A stretch of DNA of 64,000 nucleotides, taken from NCBI GenBank assembly GCA_018333525.1, contig JAGXTF010000088.1, forward strand, positions 1-64,000. Direction: 5' to 3'. The position numbers and the translations under genes were made by a program. Positions 17,801-26,928 of the stretch are shown piece after piece (position 1 is the stretch's first letter; every line of letters begins with the position of its first letter). The notes beneath the pieces were generated by a model, which was not told where the DNA came from, made no database searches, and worked only from the letters and a program-made list of their open reading frames with translations. Origin of the DNA: Bacteroidota bacterium (GTDB lineage Bacteria > Bacteroidota > Bacteroidia > NS11-12g > UBA955).

Positions 17801-18718
17801 ATGCACCGCGCTTTTGAAGTGACTGTATTGGGCACATCCAGTGCTTCTCCTACCAAAACCCGACATCCCAGTGCGCAATTTGTTCGCATGGAAGGAGATT
17901 ATTTTCTGTTGGACTGCGGGGAAGGTACACAGTTACAAATGGTGCGGTTCGGTCTGCGTATGCATCGGATACAGTATGTATTAATTACCCATATGCACGG
18001 AGATCACTTTTTTGGTTTGCCGGGATTGGTCACGAGCATGGGGTTGTTTGGACGAACGGAACCACTCACCATTGCCGGACCTGCGAATCTCGAAGCTACC
18101 CTTAAAACTATTCTGGAATCCGGGGATACAAGATTGCCGTTTGATTTGGATTTTATAGTGTGTAATCCATTTGTTCCTGAGATTATTATCAAAAATGGAG
18201 GGTGGCAAATTGAATCTGTACCTCTCAAACACCGCATTGACTGTACGGGATATATTTTGCGTGAAACCGGACCTGAGTTAAAGTTGAATGTGAAGCGATG
18301 CGAAGAATTATCTATTCCGATTTCAGCATATGAATCCATCAAATACGGTGCAGATTACAGGTTGGACGACGGGCATCTGATTGCAAATCACGAACTCACG
18401 TTACCGGGAAATAAAAACCGGAGCTATGCTTACATCAGCGATACGATATATGATGAAAATGTAGCTTCTTTTGTAAGTGGTGTTGATTTGTTATATCATG
18501 AATCCACCTTTTTGCACGATTTGAAAAAGAGAGCATTGGAAACATTTCACACTACAGCTAAGGAAGCCGGAATAACAGCAAAAAACGCCGGAGTTAAAAA
18601 ACTTTTAGTAGGGCATTTTTCGGCCCGGTACCATACAATAGAGGAATTAACTCTTGAAGCCAGAGAAGTATTCCCAAATACTGAAGCGGCGGAAGAGGGT
18701 AAGACTTATCAGGTGTAA
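17801..18718 (+). CDS. rnz: Ribonuclease Z
   Basis: 305 residues, the usual size of bacterial RNase Z. The zinc motif is 'HMHGDHFFGLPG', preceded by 'FLLDCGEGTQLQM'; further ligands are in 'YISDTIYDENV', 'LLYHESTF' and 'LLVGHFSARY'. It removes the 3' trailer of tRNA precursors, which fits a genome whose tRNA-Asp in this window does not encode CCA. Transcribed from its own promoter. Confidence 0.95.
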   Translation: MHRAFEVTVLGTSSASPTKTRHPSAQFVRMEGDYFLLDCGEGTQLQMVRFGLRMHRIQYVLITHMHGDHFFGLPGLVTSMGLFGRTEPLTIAGPANLEATLKTILESGDTRLPFDLDFIVCNPFVPEIIIKNGGWQIESVPLKHRIDCTGYILRETGPELKLNVKRCEELSIPISAYESIKYGADYRLDDGHLIANHELTLPGNKNRSYAYISDTIYDENVASFVSGVDLLYHESTFLHDLKKRALETFHTTAKEAGITAKNAGVKKLLVGHFSARYHTIEELTLEAREVFPNTEAAEEGKTYQV

Positions 18719-18802
18719 TCAGAACTTCAAATCCATGATTCCTAAAATAAACACAAGGTACCTTCGTTAATAAGTAAAATCGTAGGAAATGCAGGCCACA
18801 GT

Positions 18803-18810
18803 TAATTTTG
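18803..18810 (+). promoter_or_regulatory. TAnnTTTG -7 box before ftsK
   Basis: TAATTTTG, 11 bases before the ftsK start. No TTG at the expected -33 distance. The 18719-18821 gap holds nothing else of note. Confidence 0.4.
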
Positions 18811-18821
18811 CCTGAATTTAT

Positions 18822-21287
18822 ATGGCAAAACAGCCAAAAAAAGAAAATAGTAAAAAAGACTTTGATTCAGATCACGGTCCGGAACCCGGAATAAAAGTCA
18901 CCGGTGAGGATGTGCGTGGAATTGCAACTTTAAGAAATGAACAGGCGAGAAAAATCGCAGGATTTTTGTTATTGGTTTTTACTGCTGTTTTGCTCATTAG
19001 TTTTATTTCATTCTTTTTTTCATGGAAAAGCGATCAGGACTATTTTTCAGGTGGTGCAGACTGGGAACAATACAAACAGATGGATGGAACCATCAGCAAT
19101 GCCATGGGACTTTTGGGCGCAAAACTCAGTTTTTGGTTTATCCAAAATGGATTTGGAATTGCTGCATTTTTTCTGCTTCCATGTGTTGCTTTATTCGGCT
19201 TGCATTTTTTATTTAATTACAAACCATTTCAGTTGTTGCAGGTTTCTCTGCACACTTTAATTATTACGGTTTGGGCCAGTTTATTTCTTGGTTTTGTATT
19301 TCAATGGACACCTTCTTTACAAATTTATGGAGGTACTTTTGGATACTTTGGAGTTCAAAAATTAAACCAGGCTATTGGCGGAATTGGTACGTTTTTAGTT
19401 TTGTTCGCCTTTGCAATTATTTATTCTATAGTATTTCTGAATTACAATCCATTTTTAAAAATTAAGTGGTTTCAAAAGAAGGAAAAACCTGAATTGAATT
19501 TGGAGGATACGAAAGCCCAGGTTGCCACAATTGAGGAAGAAATTGAAGAGGATTTGCCGAATGAGGAACCGGAAGAAGAAGAAATAAATTTAGCTGATTT
19601 ACCCCCAATTACGATAAAAGAAAAAGAAGAGCCGGTGCGGGAAATCGAATTTGAACCCGCTGCAAAAACCTTAGTTTTAAATGTAGATGATTCTTTTGAA
19701 ATTGAAGACCGTACCAAAGCGGAAGATGAGCTCGTAACCGAAAATACAGGTGAACTTTTACCTGAAAGAAAAGGAATTGATACGCTTTATGACCCAACTG
19801 CAGAGTTGAGTAATTATAAATTTCCTTCTTTGGATTTGCTGATGGATTATGAGCAAACAAAACAGGAAATTGACATGGCTGAAATCGAAAGTTCCAAAAA
19901 TCTGATTATTGAAACACTGAAGAATTATAATATCGGAATTTCTAAAATTAAAGCCAGTGTAGGGCCAACGGTAACTTTATACGAAATCATTCCTGCTCCA
20001 GGTGTAAAAATATCCAAAATTAAAAACCTGGAAGATGATATTGCTTTAAGTCTTGCGGCACTTGGAATTCGAATTATTGCACCTATTCCGGGCAAAGGAA
20101 CTATTGGAATAGAAGTGCCCAATAAGCATCCGGAAATGGTGCCAATGCGCACAGTTTTGGCAAGTAAGAAATTTCAGGATTGTGATTTTCAATTACCTGT
20201 GGCATTGGGCAAAACCATATCCAATGAAATTTTTGTTGCTGATTTGGCAAAAATGCCACACCTGTTGATGGCGGGTGCAACTGGCCAGGGTAAATCCGTT
20301 GGGTTAAATGCAATACTGGTGTCTCTGCTGTATAAAAAACATCCTGCATATATAAAATTCGTATTGGTGGATCCCAAAAAAGTGGAGCTCACTTTATACA
20401 ATAAAATTGAAAGACATTTTCTTGCAAAATTGCCCGGTGATGGAGAGGCAATAATTACGGATAATCAAAAGGTAATTCATACTTTGAATTCCCTATGCGT
20501 GGAAATGGACAACCGTTATAAATTATTACAGGATGCCATGGTACGCACTATTGTGGAATACAATGCAAAATTCCTTGGCAGGAAATTAAATCCTGAAAAC
20601 GGGCATCGGTTTTTGCCATATATCGTGGTGGTAATTGATGAGGTTGCGGATCTGATTATGACCGCCGGAAAAGAAATTGAAACTCCAATTGCCCGGTTGG
20701 CGCAGTTGGCCAGGGCAATTGGTATACATCTGATTCTTGCAACACAAAGACCATCTGTGAATGTAATTACAGGTATGATAAAAGCGAACTTCCCATCGCG
20801 AATTGCATTTCGTGTAACCAGTAAAATTGACAGCCGCACAATTTTAGACAGCAATGGGGCGGACCAGCTTATTGGTAAAGGAGACATGTTGTATCATGGT
20901 GGCAATGACATGATTCGACTGCAATGCCCATTTGTAGATACACCGGAGGTGGATCGCATCGTGGATTTTATTGGAGAACAACGGGCGTATCCAACCGCAT
21001 ACATTTTGCCGGAGGTGAAAGATGAATCAGGGGGTGGTGGATCTGAAGGTTTTGACCCCAACGAAAAAGATGATTTGTTTGAAGATGCCGCCAGAGTTGT
21101 AGTTTTGAGTCAGGTGGGGAGCACCAGCATGATTCAACGCAAATTAAAAATCGGATATAACCGGGCGGGCCGGCTTATGGATCAATTGGAAGATGCAGGT
21201 GTGGTGGGTCCAAATCAGGGCAGCAAAGCCAGACAGGTACTGATTCCCGATGAATATAGCTTGGAACAGTTTTTGAATAACTTATAA
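18822..21287 (+). CDS. ftsK: DNA translocase FtsK/SpoIIIE
   Basis: 821 residues. Four N-terminal transmembrane segments lie between about 45 and 215, then an acidic linker rich in E (about 225-320). The motor domain has Walker A 'GATGQGKSVGLN', Walker B 'YIVVVIDEVADLIM' and 'ILATQRPSVNVITGMIKANFPSRIAF', separated by usual spacing. The C-terminal 65 residues form the DNA-reading gamma winged helix ('QRKLKIGYNRAGRLMDQLE'). It pumps chromosome ends at the division septum and activates XerCD at dif; a Xer recombinase is encoded 3.3 kb downstream. Followed after 5 bases by lolA, an order also known elsewhere. Confidence 0.95.
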   Translation: MAKQPKKENSKKDFDSDHGPEPGIKVTGEDVRGIATLRNEQARKIAGFLLLVFTAVLLISFISFFFSWKSDQDYFSGGADWEQYKQMDGTISNAMGLLGAKLSFWFIQNGFGIAAFFLLPCVALFGLHFLFNYKPFQLLQVSLHTLIITVWASLFLGFVFQWTPSLQIYGGTFGYFGVQKLNQAIGGIGTFLVLFAFAIIYSIVFLNYNPFLKIKWFQKKEKPELNLEDTKAQVATIEEEIEEDLPNEEPEEEEINLADLPPITIKEKEEPVREIEFEPAAKTLVLNVDDSFEIEDRTKAEDELVTENTGELLPERKGIDTLYDPTAELSNYKFPSLDLLMDYEQTKQEIDMAEIESSKNLIIETLKNYNIGISKIKASVGPTVTLYEIIPAPGVKISKIKNLEDDIALSLAALGIRIIAPIPGKGTIGIEVPNKHPEMVPMRTVLASKKFQDCDFQLPVALGKTISNEIFVADLAKMPHLLMAGATGQGKSVGLNAILVSLLYKKHPAYIKFVLVDPKKVELTLYNKIERHFLAKLPGDGEAIITDNQKVIHTLNSLCVEMDNRYKLLQDAMVRTIVEYNAKFLGRKLNPENGHRFLPYIVVVIDEVADLIMTAGKEIETPIARLAQLARAIGIHLILATQRPSVNVITGMIKANFPSRIAFRVTSKIDSRTILDSNGADQLIGKGDMLYHGGNDMIRLQCPFVDTPEVDRIVDFIGEQRAYPTAYILPEVKDESGGGGSEGFDPNEKDDLFEDAARVVVLSQVGSTSMIQRKLKIGYNRAGRLMDQLEDAGVVGPNQGSKARQVLIPDEYSLEQFLNNL

Positions 21288-21292
21288 AAAAA

Positions 21293-21949
21293 ATGGAGAT
21301 AAATTTCTTTAAAAGTGCAGGTATACTGGGTTTGACCTTCATGTTTACCGGCGTTTTACAGGCTCAGAGTGATGCAAAGGCAACAGCCATATTGAATAAG
21401 GTAAGTAAGCTCTATAAGTCTTATTCTACTATTAAGGCATCATTTACGGTCACCACCACTTCTGCTGCGGGGAAATCTACTTCTTCCACAGGAACAGTAT
21501 GGATTAAAGGCAGTAAATACAAACTGGATTATGCCGGACAGGAAATATTTTGCAACGGAAAATTTGTTTGGACCTATAACAAAGCGGACGCTGAGGTAAC
21601 CAAAGAAAATCACAAAGTGAAGGACAATTCCATCAATCCTGCCGATATTTTTACCATTTACAACAAAGATTTTAAAAACGCCTATGAAGGTCCAACCGTA
21701 AAGAATGGAAAGACTTACGAGGTTATAAAAATGGTGCCAAAAAGAAAAGTAACTTATTCTTATTTAAAATTAGAAATTGATAAAAGTACCAATAAAATTC
21801 AAAGCCTGATTCAGCATTTTAAGAATGGGACAGAAATCACCATGTCGGTAAATTCCATGACACCAAATACAGCATTAGCCGATTCTTTTTTTGAATGGGA
21901 TGCCAAGTCCCATCCGGGAGTTTCTGAAGTGGATCTGACGAAAAAATAA
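21293..21949 (+). CDS. lolA: Outer-membrane lipoprotein carrier protein LolA-like
   Basis: 218 residues with an N-terminal signal peptide ending LQAQ. The domain 'ILNKVSKLYKSYSTIKASFT' followed by 'GTVWIKGSKYKLDYAGQEIFCNGKFVWTYN', split across strands, matches the LolA/LppX half-barrel. It carries lipoproteins across the periplasm to the outer membrane, relevant to the several lipoproteins in this window. Lies 5 bases after ftsK and ends at a strong terminator. Confidence 0.83.
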   Translation: MEINFFKSAGILGLTFMFTGVLQAQSDAKATAILNKVSKLYKSYSTIKASFTVTTTSAAGKSTSSTGTVWIKGSKYKLDYAGQEIFCNGKFVWTYNKADAEVTKENHKVKDNSINPADIFTIYNKDFKNAYEGPTVKNGKTYEVIKMVPKRKVTYSYLKLEIDKSTNKIQSLIQHFKNGTEITMSVNSMTPNTALADSFFEWDAKSHPGVSEVDLTKK

Positions 21950-21963
21950 CTTTTGATACAAAC

Positions 21964-22000
21964 AAAAAAAGCCATTCATTTTTAATGAATGGCTTTTTTT
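21964..22000. terminator. Bidirectional terminator between lolA and sucD
   Basis: AAAAAAAGCCATTCATT and AATGAATGGCTTTTTTT form a long stem with A and T runs on either side. It serves the convergent lolA and sucD genes. Confidence 0.88.
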
Positions 22001-22067
22001 ATGAATGTTCAATTTAAATTTTTTACAATAATTAAATTGTAAAATTGAATTGAGATTAATTTTAAAT

Positions 22068-22934
22068 TTAAATCACCTCTTTCATGCGTTGTCCAATTTC
22101 AGCAGGACTTTCCACCACATGAATACCACATTCGCGCATGATTGCCATTTTTGCAGCTGCAGTATCGTCTTTACCACCTACTATTGCCCCCGCATGGCCC
22201 ATTCTGCGACCTGCCGGTGCTGTTTGCCCTGCTATAAAACCTACAACGGGTTTATTTCCATTTTCTTTGATCCAGCGTGCTGCTTCCGCCTCCATGCCAC
22301 CGCCTATTTCACCAATCATTACAATTCCTGCAGTTTCAGGATCATTCATAAATAATTCTACCGCTTCTTTAGTGGTCGTCCCAATTATTGGATCTCCACC
22401 GATACCAATAGCAGTGCTTTGTCCCAGACCGAGTTTGGTTAATTGATCCACTGCTTCATAGGTGAGTGTTCCGGATTTGGATACCACACCAATATTGCCC
22501 TTTTTGAAAATGAACCCTGGCATAATACCAATTTTGGCTTCTTCCGGAGTAATAATACCCGGGCAGTTGGGCCCGATTAAGATTGAATTTTTGCGTTCAA
22601 GGAATTTTTTCACCATAACCATATCCTTGGTTGGAATTCCCTCCGTAATGGCTACAATCACCCCAATTCCGGCATCTGCCGCTTCCATGATGGCATCGGC
22701 TGCAAATGCAGGCGGAACGAAAATAATACTCACATTCGCACCTTCCTGTTTTACGGCCTCAGAAACGGTATTAAATACAGGTCTGTCTATATGCAGGCTG
22801 CCGCCTTTACCCGGAGTAACCCCACCAACTACTTTGGTACCATAGTCTATCATTTGAGTGGCGTGAAAGGTTCCCTCATTTCCGGTAAAACCTTGTACAA
22901 TTACTCTGGAATTTTTGTTTACTAAAATGCTCAT
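22068..22934 (-). CDS. sucD: Succinate--CoA ligase, alpha subunit
   Basis: 288 residues, standard size. The CoA-binding N-terminus has '[19 protein letters not shown]'; '[13 protein letters not shown]' and the phosphohistidine loop '[13 protein letters not shown]' are present. It interconverts succinyl-CoA and succinate in the TCA cycle with production of a nucleoside triphosphate. The beta subunit gene sucC is not adjacent, as in many Bacteroidota. Another TCA enzyme, aconitase, is 14 kb away. Confidence 0.96.
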   Translation of the reverse strand: MSILVNKNSRVIVQGFTGNEGTFHATQMIDYGTKVVGGVTPGKGGSLHIDRPVFNTVSEAVKQEGANVSIIFVPPAFAADAIMEAADAGIGVIVAITEGIPTKDMVMVKKFLERKNSILIGPNCPGIITPEEAKIGIMPGFIFKKGNIGVVSKSGTLTYEAVDQLTKLGLGQSTAIGIGGDPIIGTTTKEAVELFMNDPETAGIVMIGEIGGGMEAEAARWIKENGNKPVVGFIAGQTAPAGRRMGHAGAIVGGKDDTAAAKMAIMRECGIHVVESPAEIGQRMKEVI

Positions 22935-23008
22935 GAATGCTGAAAAAAGTGCCGCGAAAATAAGTAAAAAACCAGCCTCAGGGAATAACTGATGGAATTT
23001 TAAGTAGC

Positions 23009-23599
23009 TTACTTCTCAATCATCCCGGTCAGCTGCGGATCATCTGGTTTTACTTTGCTGGGAAAATAGGCGAGTAGTTTGCCATTTTCATCCAAAAGGA
23101 ATTTATTGAAATTCCACATTACTTCTGCATCCAGTACCCCATTTTTAGCCTTTTGAGTTAAAAAAGCATACAAGGCATGTTGGTTTTTCCCTTTCACTTC
23201 AATTTTTTCAGTGAGCAAAAAGGTTATTTGATAATTTTTGGTGCAAAATTCACGAATTGCTGCAGTATCGCCTGGCTCCTGTCCGCCAAACTGGTTGCAG
23301 GGACAGCCAATAATTACCAGTTTATCTTTGTACTTATTTTGCAATACCTCCAAAGCTTCATATTGTGGGGTATAACCACATTCGCTGGCTGTATTTACAA
23401 TTAATATTTTTTTCCCTTTGAAACTCGAAAAATCAATGGTCGATTTTCCATCTAAAGTTTGAATGCGAATAGGATACAGAGAAGATGCTGCGCTCGAGTC
23501 CTCGGGGAAAATGGCCGTTTTGTTCTGACCTGATATACAGGCTTTTAATGTGAGCACCAGGCCACCTGACAGTATAAATGCAAAAATTCTGCGAAACAT
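23009..23599 (-). CDS. Glutathione peroxidase-family protein, exported
   Basis: 196 residues from the ATG at 23599-23597; the longer frame has a poor N-terminus and bypasses a TAnnTTTG box. The first 25 residues form a signal peptide with a possible lipobox-like cysteine ('LTLKAC'). The catalytic tetrad regions are present: peroxidatic cysteine in '[15 protein letters not shown]', glutamine in '[11 protein letters not shown]', and '[14 protein letters not shown]'. Cysteine replaces selenocysteine, so thioredoxin is the likely reductant. It removes peroxides in the periplasm or at the membrane. Confidence 0.9.
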   Translation of the reverse strand: MFRRIFAFILSGGLVLTLKACISGQNKTAIFPEDSSAASSLYPIRIQTLDGKSTIDFSSFKGKKILIVNTASECGYTPQYEALEVLQNKYKDKLVIIGCPCNQFGGQEPGDTAAIREFCTKNYQITFLLTEKIEVKGKNQHALYAFLTQKAKNGVLDAEVMWNFNKFLLDENGKLLAYFPSKVKPDDPQLTGMIEK

Positions 23600-23606
23600 G
23601 GAATTG

Positions 23607-23614
23607 CAAAAGTA
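23607..23614 (-). promoter_or_regulatory. TAnnTTTG -7 box before glutathione peroxidase gene
   Basis: Minus-strand TACTTTTG, 7 bases before the chosen ATG. Supports the shorter start. No clear -33 element. Confidence 0.4.
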
Positions 23615-23763
23615 ACAATAGTTGTTCCGGAAAGTTCTGAGCATAGATCGTGTTTAGGATAATTTTCCTATACCATATTTCAATGCAGATGGGTGAAAAA
23701 GAAGTCAAAAGAACGCCAAATAATATGTGCAAAGGGGAAGATTCTTTAAATTCGTAGTTTCAA

Positions 23764-24627
23764 ATGAAAGCTTTCCGAATATTATCAGGTCTGGCGTTGG
23801 TAGCAATGTCTTGTAAAGAACAACCGAAAGGGGTGAAATTTACAGAACCTGAAAAGCCCTTGCTCGACACTACCTATGTTATTGGTACAGTGCCCCCTGC
23901 ACAGGATAAAATTGTAGCACTTTTTGATGTTACCGGAGTGCGATGTAACAACTGCCCCGAAGCTGCTTCTCTGGCCAGAAAAATTGCAGATACCCTGCAT
24001 CCTGGGCGTGTTGTAGTTGTTGCACTTTATCCTAGTTCTCTTCCCAGTCTTACATCGCCCTGGCCGGGTTTTGAACCCTTGACCAGTGATGCTGCGGATG
24101 CAATAACCGGTAATTTGGGTGCTATTCCAAACCTACCAATTGGCGCAGTGGACCAGATAAAACCTGCCGGAAGCTATTATTTGGACAGAAGTACCTGGAA
24201 TGGGCATGTAAACAATCAATTGGCGAAAACCACTCCATTGAATATTGATTTGCATACACAATGGATAACGGCAGACAATAAAAGCAGGGTAGAAGTAAAA
24301 GTGACTTATACATCAGCCGTTACGGCAAAACATCTCATTTTTATCGGACTAATTGAAAGTAATGTGGAAAGCAAACAATTGGATAAAAATGCTCCCGGTG
24401 GTTCGCTTGAAAATTATATACATAATCATGCAATGCGTGAATTAATTACCGCTTCAACAGGCGATACATTAAATGCACAATTAACAGCAGGAAGGGTTTT
24501 TGAAAAACAATATTATGTAAAAACAAAAGATACCTGGAAACCTGAAAATATCGAGGTAGTAGTTTGGATTGTGGATGCCACTACCAAAGAAATAATTCAT
24601 ATTTCGAAAGAAGAAATAAAACCATGA
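23764..24627 (+). CDS. Omp28-like lipoprotein with thioredoxin-type CxxC
   Basis: 287 residues. The N-terminus 'ILSGLALVAMSCKEQ' is a signal peptide with a lipobox-like cysteine. Residues about 50-75, 'IVALFDVTGVRCNNCPEAASLA', carry a CxxC motif in the position seen in Omp28-related proteins of Bacteroidota, followed by 'VVALYPSSLPSLTSPWPGF'. The C-terminal half is beta-rich, with 'YIHNHAMRELITASTGDTLN', a common Omp28 signature. Possibly a periplasmic or outer-membrane thiol protein; exact role unknown. Overlaps the Xer gene by ATGA. Confidence 0.75.
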   Translation: MKAFRILSGLALVAMSCKEQPKGVKFTEPEKPLLDTTYVIGTVPPAQDKIVALFDVTGVRCNNCPEAASLARKIADTLHPGRVVVVALYPSSLPSLTSPWPGFEPLTSDAADAITGNLGAIPNLPIGAVDQIKPAGSYYLDRSTWNGHVNNQLAKTTPLNIDLHTQWITADNKSRVEVKVTYTSAVTAKHLIFIGLIESNVESKQLDKNAPGGSLENYIHNHAMRELITASTGDTLNAQLTAGRVFEKQYYVKTKDTWKPENIEVVVWIVDATTKEIIHISKEEIKP

Positions 24628-25532
24628 ATTCGGATTGGGCGGAAATTTCCGAATCTTTTGCCCGATACCTTCTCCTGGAAAGATCACTTTCCGGTAACAG
24701 CATTGAAGCTTACAACAATGATGTTCGCAAATTACAGGAATGGGCAGCATTGAAAAACATCCATAAATCTCCGCTGGAATTTGATATAAATCTCTTGCAG
24801 GATTTCTCTGCTTATTTGGCCGATATGGGTTTTTCTGCAATGTCGCAGGCACGGATAATTTCGGGAATCAGAGGCTTTTATAAATTTTTGGTCATGGATA
24901 ACAGACTTGCAGAAAGTCCGGCAGATTTTTTGGAACCACCCAAAACCGGAAGAAAATTACCTGTGGTTTTGAGTGCGGATGAAATAGATGAAATGATATT
25001 GCAGATTGATCGCAGCAATCCTTCCGGAGAGCGGGATGTAGCGATGATGGAAACCTTGTACAGCTGTGGATTGAGAGTATCTGAACTTGTGGGTTTGCAA
25101 ATTACCGATGTGCATTTTGATGAACAATATTTGCGTGTGATTGGAAAAGGAAATAAAGAGAGATTGGTTCCAATTGGAAACCGCGCATTAAAACATCTGA
25201 AAATATATACCCGTGAAGTTCGAATCCACCAAAATGTGCAGCAAAATTCCAGAAATATTGTTTTTCTCAATGTGAGAGGTGGAAAACTCAGCAGACAATC
25301 GGTATTTTTATTAATAAAGAAGCTGGCATTAAATGCAGGAATTAAAAAGGTTATCAGCCCGCACACTTTCAGGCATAGTTTTGCAACACATTTGGTAGAA
25401 GCAGGTGCAGACCTTCGTGCAGTGCAGGAAATGCTGGGCCATGAAAGTATAACAACAACCGAAATTTATACCCACCTGGACCGCAATTATCTTGCAGAAA
25501 CGATATTAAAATTTCATCCCAGAAGTAGTTGA
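24624..25532 (+). CDS. xerD: Tyrosine site-specific recombinase XerD/XerC-type
   Basis: 302 residues from the ATG at 24624; a longer frame from 24564 lies inside the Omp28-like gene. The N-terminal SAM-like DNA-binding domain spans about 1-90. The catalytic residues are visible: Arg in 'SCGLRVSELVGLQ', Lys in 'IGKGNKERLVPIG', 'HTFRHSFATHLVEAGADLRA', 'LGHESITTTEIYTH' with the Tyr nucleophile. Length and order match XerC/XerD housekeeping resolvases, which act with FtsK at dif; no flanking att sites or phage genes suggest otherwise. XerC versus XerD cannot be settled here. Confidence 0.9.
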   Translation: MNSDWAEISESFARYLLLERSLSGNSIEAYNNDVRKLQEWAALKNIHKSPLEFDINLLQDFSAYLADMGFSAMSQARIISGIRGFYKFLVMDNRLAESPADFLEPPKTGRKLPVVLSADEIDEMILQIDRSNPSGERDVAMMETLYSCGLRVSELVGLQITDVHFDEQYLRVIGKGNKERLVPIGNRALKHLKIYTREVRIHQNVQQNSRNIVFLNVRGGKLSRQSVFLLIKKLALNAGIKKVISPHTFRHSFATHLVEAGADLRAVQEMLGHESITTTEIYTHLDRNYLAETILKFHPRSS

Positions 25533-25535
25533 ATT

Positions 25536-26549
25536 CTAAAATTTAAGAGCAGAAAAAACTCTTTTTCCTTTTGCAAAAAAATTCCAAACCAAGCCGGATT
25601 TCATCACAGTTTTAAATTCTGATAGTGTTTTTGAATTTGGGGTTTCTTTCACATCCAATTTCATTTTTTCATAAGCCCGGTGTGCTTTCCAAACTTGAGG
25701 AATATGGCTCCATTTCCCTTGCAAAATAAAAAAGCAGGCAGCCAATCCATCGAGTAATTTTCTTCTAAAAATAATTTTATTTTTTTCTGATGGATGCAAA
25801 TTTTTATACAACATCAACAAATTATTTCTGAAATTCAGAAAGGTTTTTCTCGGTGATAAATTACTCAAAGTTCCGCCGCCCATATGATAAACTACACTTT
25901 CGGGACATACATAATTCTTATATCCCAAAAGCTGCAATCGCCAGCACAAGTCGATCTCTTCCATATGCGCAAAAAAATGTTCATCGAGGCCTTTGGCTTT
26001 TTCCCAAGCTTCTCTTTTTACCAGAAAACATGCGCCTGTAGCCCAAAATATTTCGCAGTTGTCGTTATATTGATTGAAATCCGATTCTACATGGCCAAAT
26101 ATTCTACCCCTGCAAAATGGATAACCGTATTGGTCCAGAAATCCTCCGGACGCACCGGCATATTCAAATTTATTTCTGTGATAAAAATCCAATAATTTGG
26201 GTTGTACAGCGCCCAGATCCGGGTGCGAATTTATCAGTTGAAATAAAGGGTCAAGCCATCCGGGTGCAGGTTCCGCATCGCTGTTCAATAAAATAAAATA
26301 ATCTGCTTTTCTATTTTTTAGAACTTCATTATATCCACCAGCATATCCTAAATTTTTTGAAAGTACAATACACTCCAATTGAGGTAAGTTTTCTTTTACC
26401 CATTCTGCACTACCATCTGTACTGGCATTGTCGGCAATTACCACATTTACACCAGGTAAGGCCGAATTTTCCAATACTTTGGGTACCAGAAGTTCCAGCA
26501 GGTTTTTTGTGTTGTAATTAAGTATTACAATATCGATACTTACCTGCAT
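25536..26549 (-). CDS. Glycosyltransferase family 2 (rhamnosyltransferase-like)
   Basis: 337 residues. GT-A features: 'DIVILNYNTKNLLELLVPKV', 'VIADNASTDGSAEWV', 'KNLGYAGGYNEVLK', the 'LLNSDAEPAPGWLDPL' metal-binding region, and 'WATGACFLVKREAWEKAKGLDEHFFAHMEEIDLCWR' distributed over the acceptor domain. It probably transfers a sugar to a surface polysaccharide or glycoprotein in the cytoplasm. It is coupled by a TAATG overlap to a small unknown gene upstream. Confidence 0.9.
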   Translation of the reverse strand: MQVSIDIVILNYNTKNLLELLVPKVLENSALPGVNVVIADNASTDGSAEWVKENLPQLECIVLSKNLGYAGGYNEVLKNRKADYFILLNSDAEPAPGWLDPLFQLINSHPDLGAVQPKLLDFYHRNKFEYAGASGGFLDQYGYPFCRGRIFGHVESDFNQYNDNCEIFWATGACFLVKREAWEKAKGLDEHFFAHMEEIDLCWRLQLLGYKNYVCPESVVYHMGGGTLSNLSPRKTFLNFRNNLLMLYKNLHPSEKNKIIFRRKLLDGLAACFFILQGKWSHIPQVWKAHRAYEKMKLDVKETPNSKTLSEFKTVMKSGLVWNFFAKGKRVFSALKF

Positions 26550-26923
26550 TAATTGTTGTCAGTTTGTCTTTTGGCGAAGGGATAAAAAATAAATCTGGCG
26601 TGCTCTCCGTATACAAAAAATACGCACATAAATTGTTTGGGATCTCCGTATGCAATTTTAAAAATATCAGACTTGTCTTCCGGAATAATTCCTGCTTCGA
26701 TAAAGTCTTCCAACATAGAAACATGGATTGAAAAAGGCACTTTGTATTCGGAAGCATCAAACAATAACTCTCCAATATCCATGGTGCCACTGTGTGCCAC
26801 ATAAATGGGATATTCGGTATAACCGCCATCCAGCATTTCCCGGGTAATTTCCATTAGTTCTGTGCTGAACCCTGAAATTTCTGCTTCGAGTAATTTTAGT
26901 TCTTTTTTTAGCGGATCATCCAT
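26549..26923 (-). CDS. Small conserved-looking protein of unknown function
   Basis: 124 residues, acidic, no signal peptide. It starts with a charged helix (LKKELKLLEAEISGF), then a compact alpha/beta part with 'YPIYVAHSGTMDIGELLFDA' and 'FMCVFFVYGEHARFIFYPF'. No family recognised. Its stop overlaps the start of the GT2 gene, and only 5 bases separate its ATG from the stop of the VPS10-like gene upstream, so it belongs to that minus-strand run. Confidence 0.6.
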   Translation of the reverse strand: MDDPLKKELKLLEAEISGFSTELMEITREMLDGGYTEYPIYVAHSGTMDIGELLFDASEYKVPFSIHVSMLEDFIEAGIIPEDKSDIFKIAYGDPKQFMCVFFVYGEHARFIFYPFAKRQTDNN

Positions 26924-26928
26924 GAAAA

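Noticed and set aside
24624-25532. Tyrosine recombinase as an integrase of a mobile island
   Set aside because: Its length and motifs fit XerC/D, it lies in a housekeeping context, and there are no att repeats, tRNA junction or phage genes around it.
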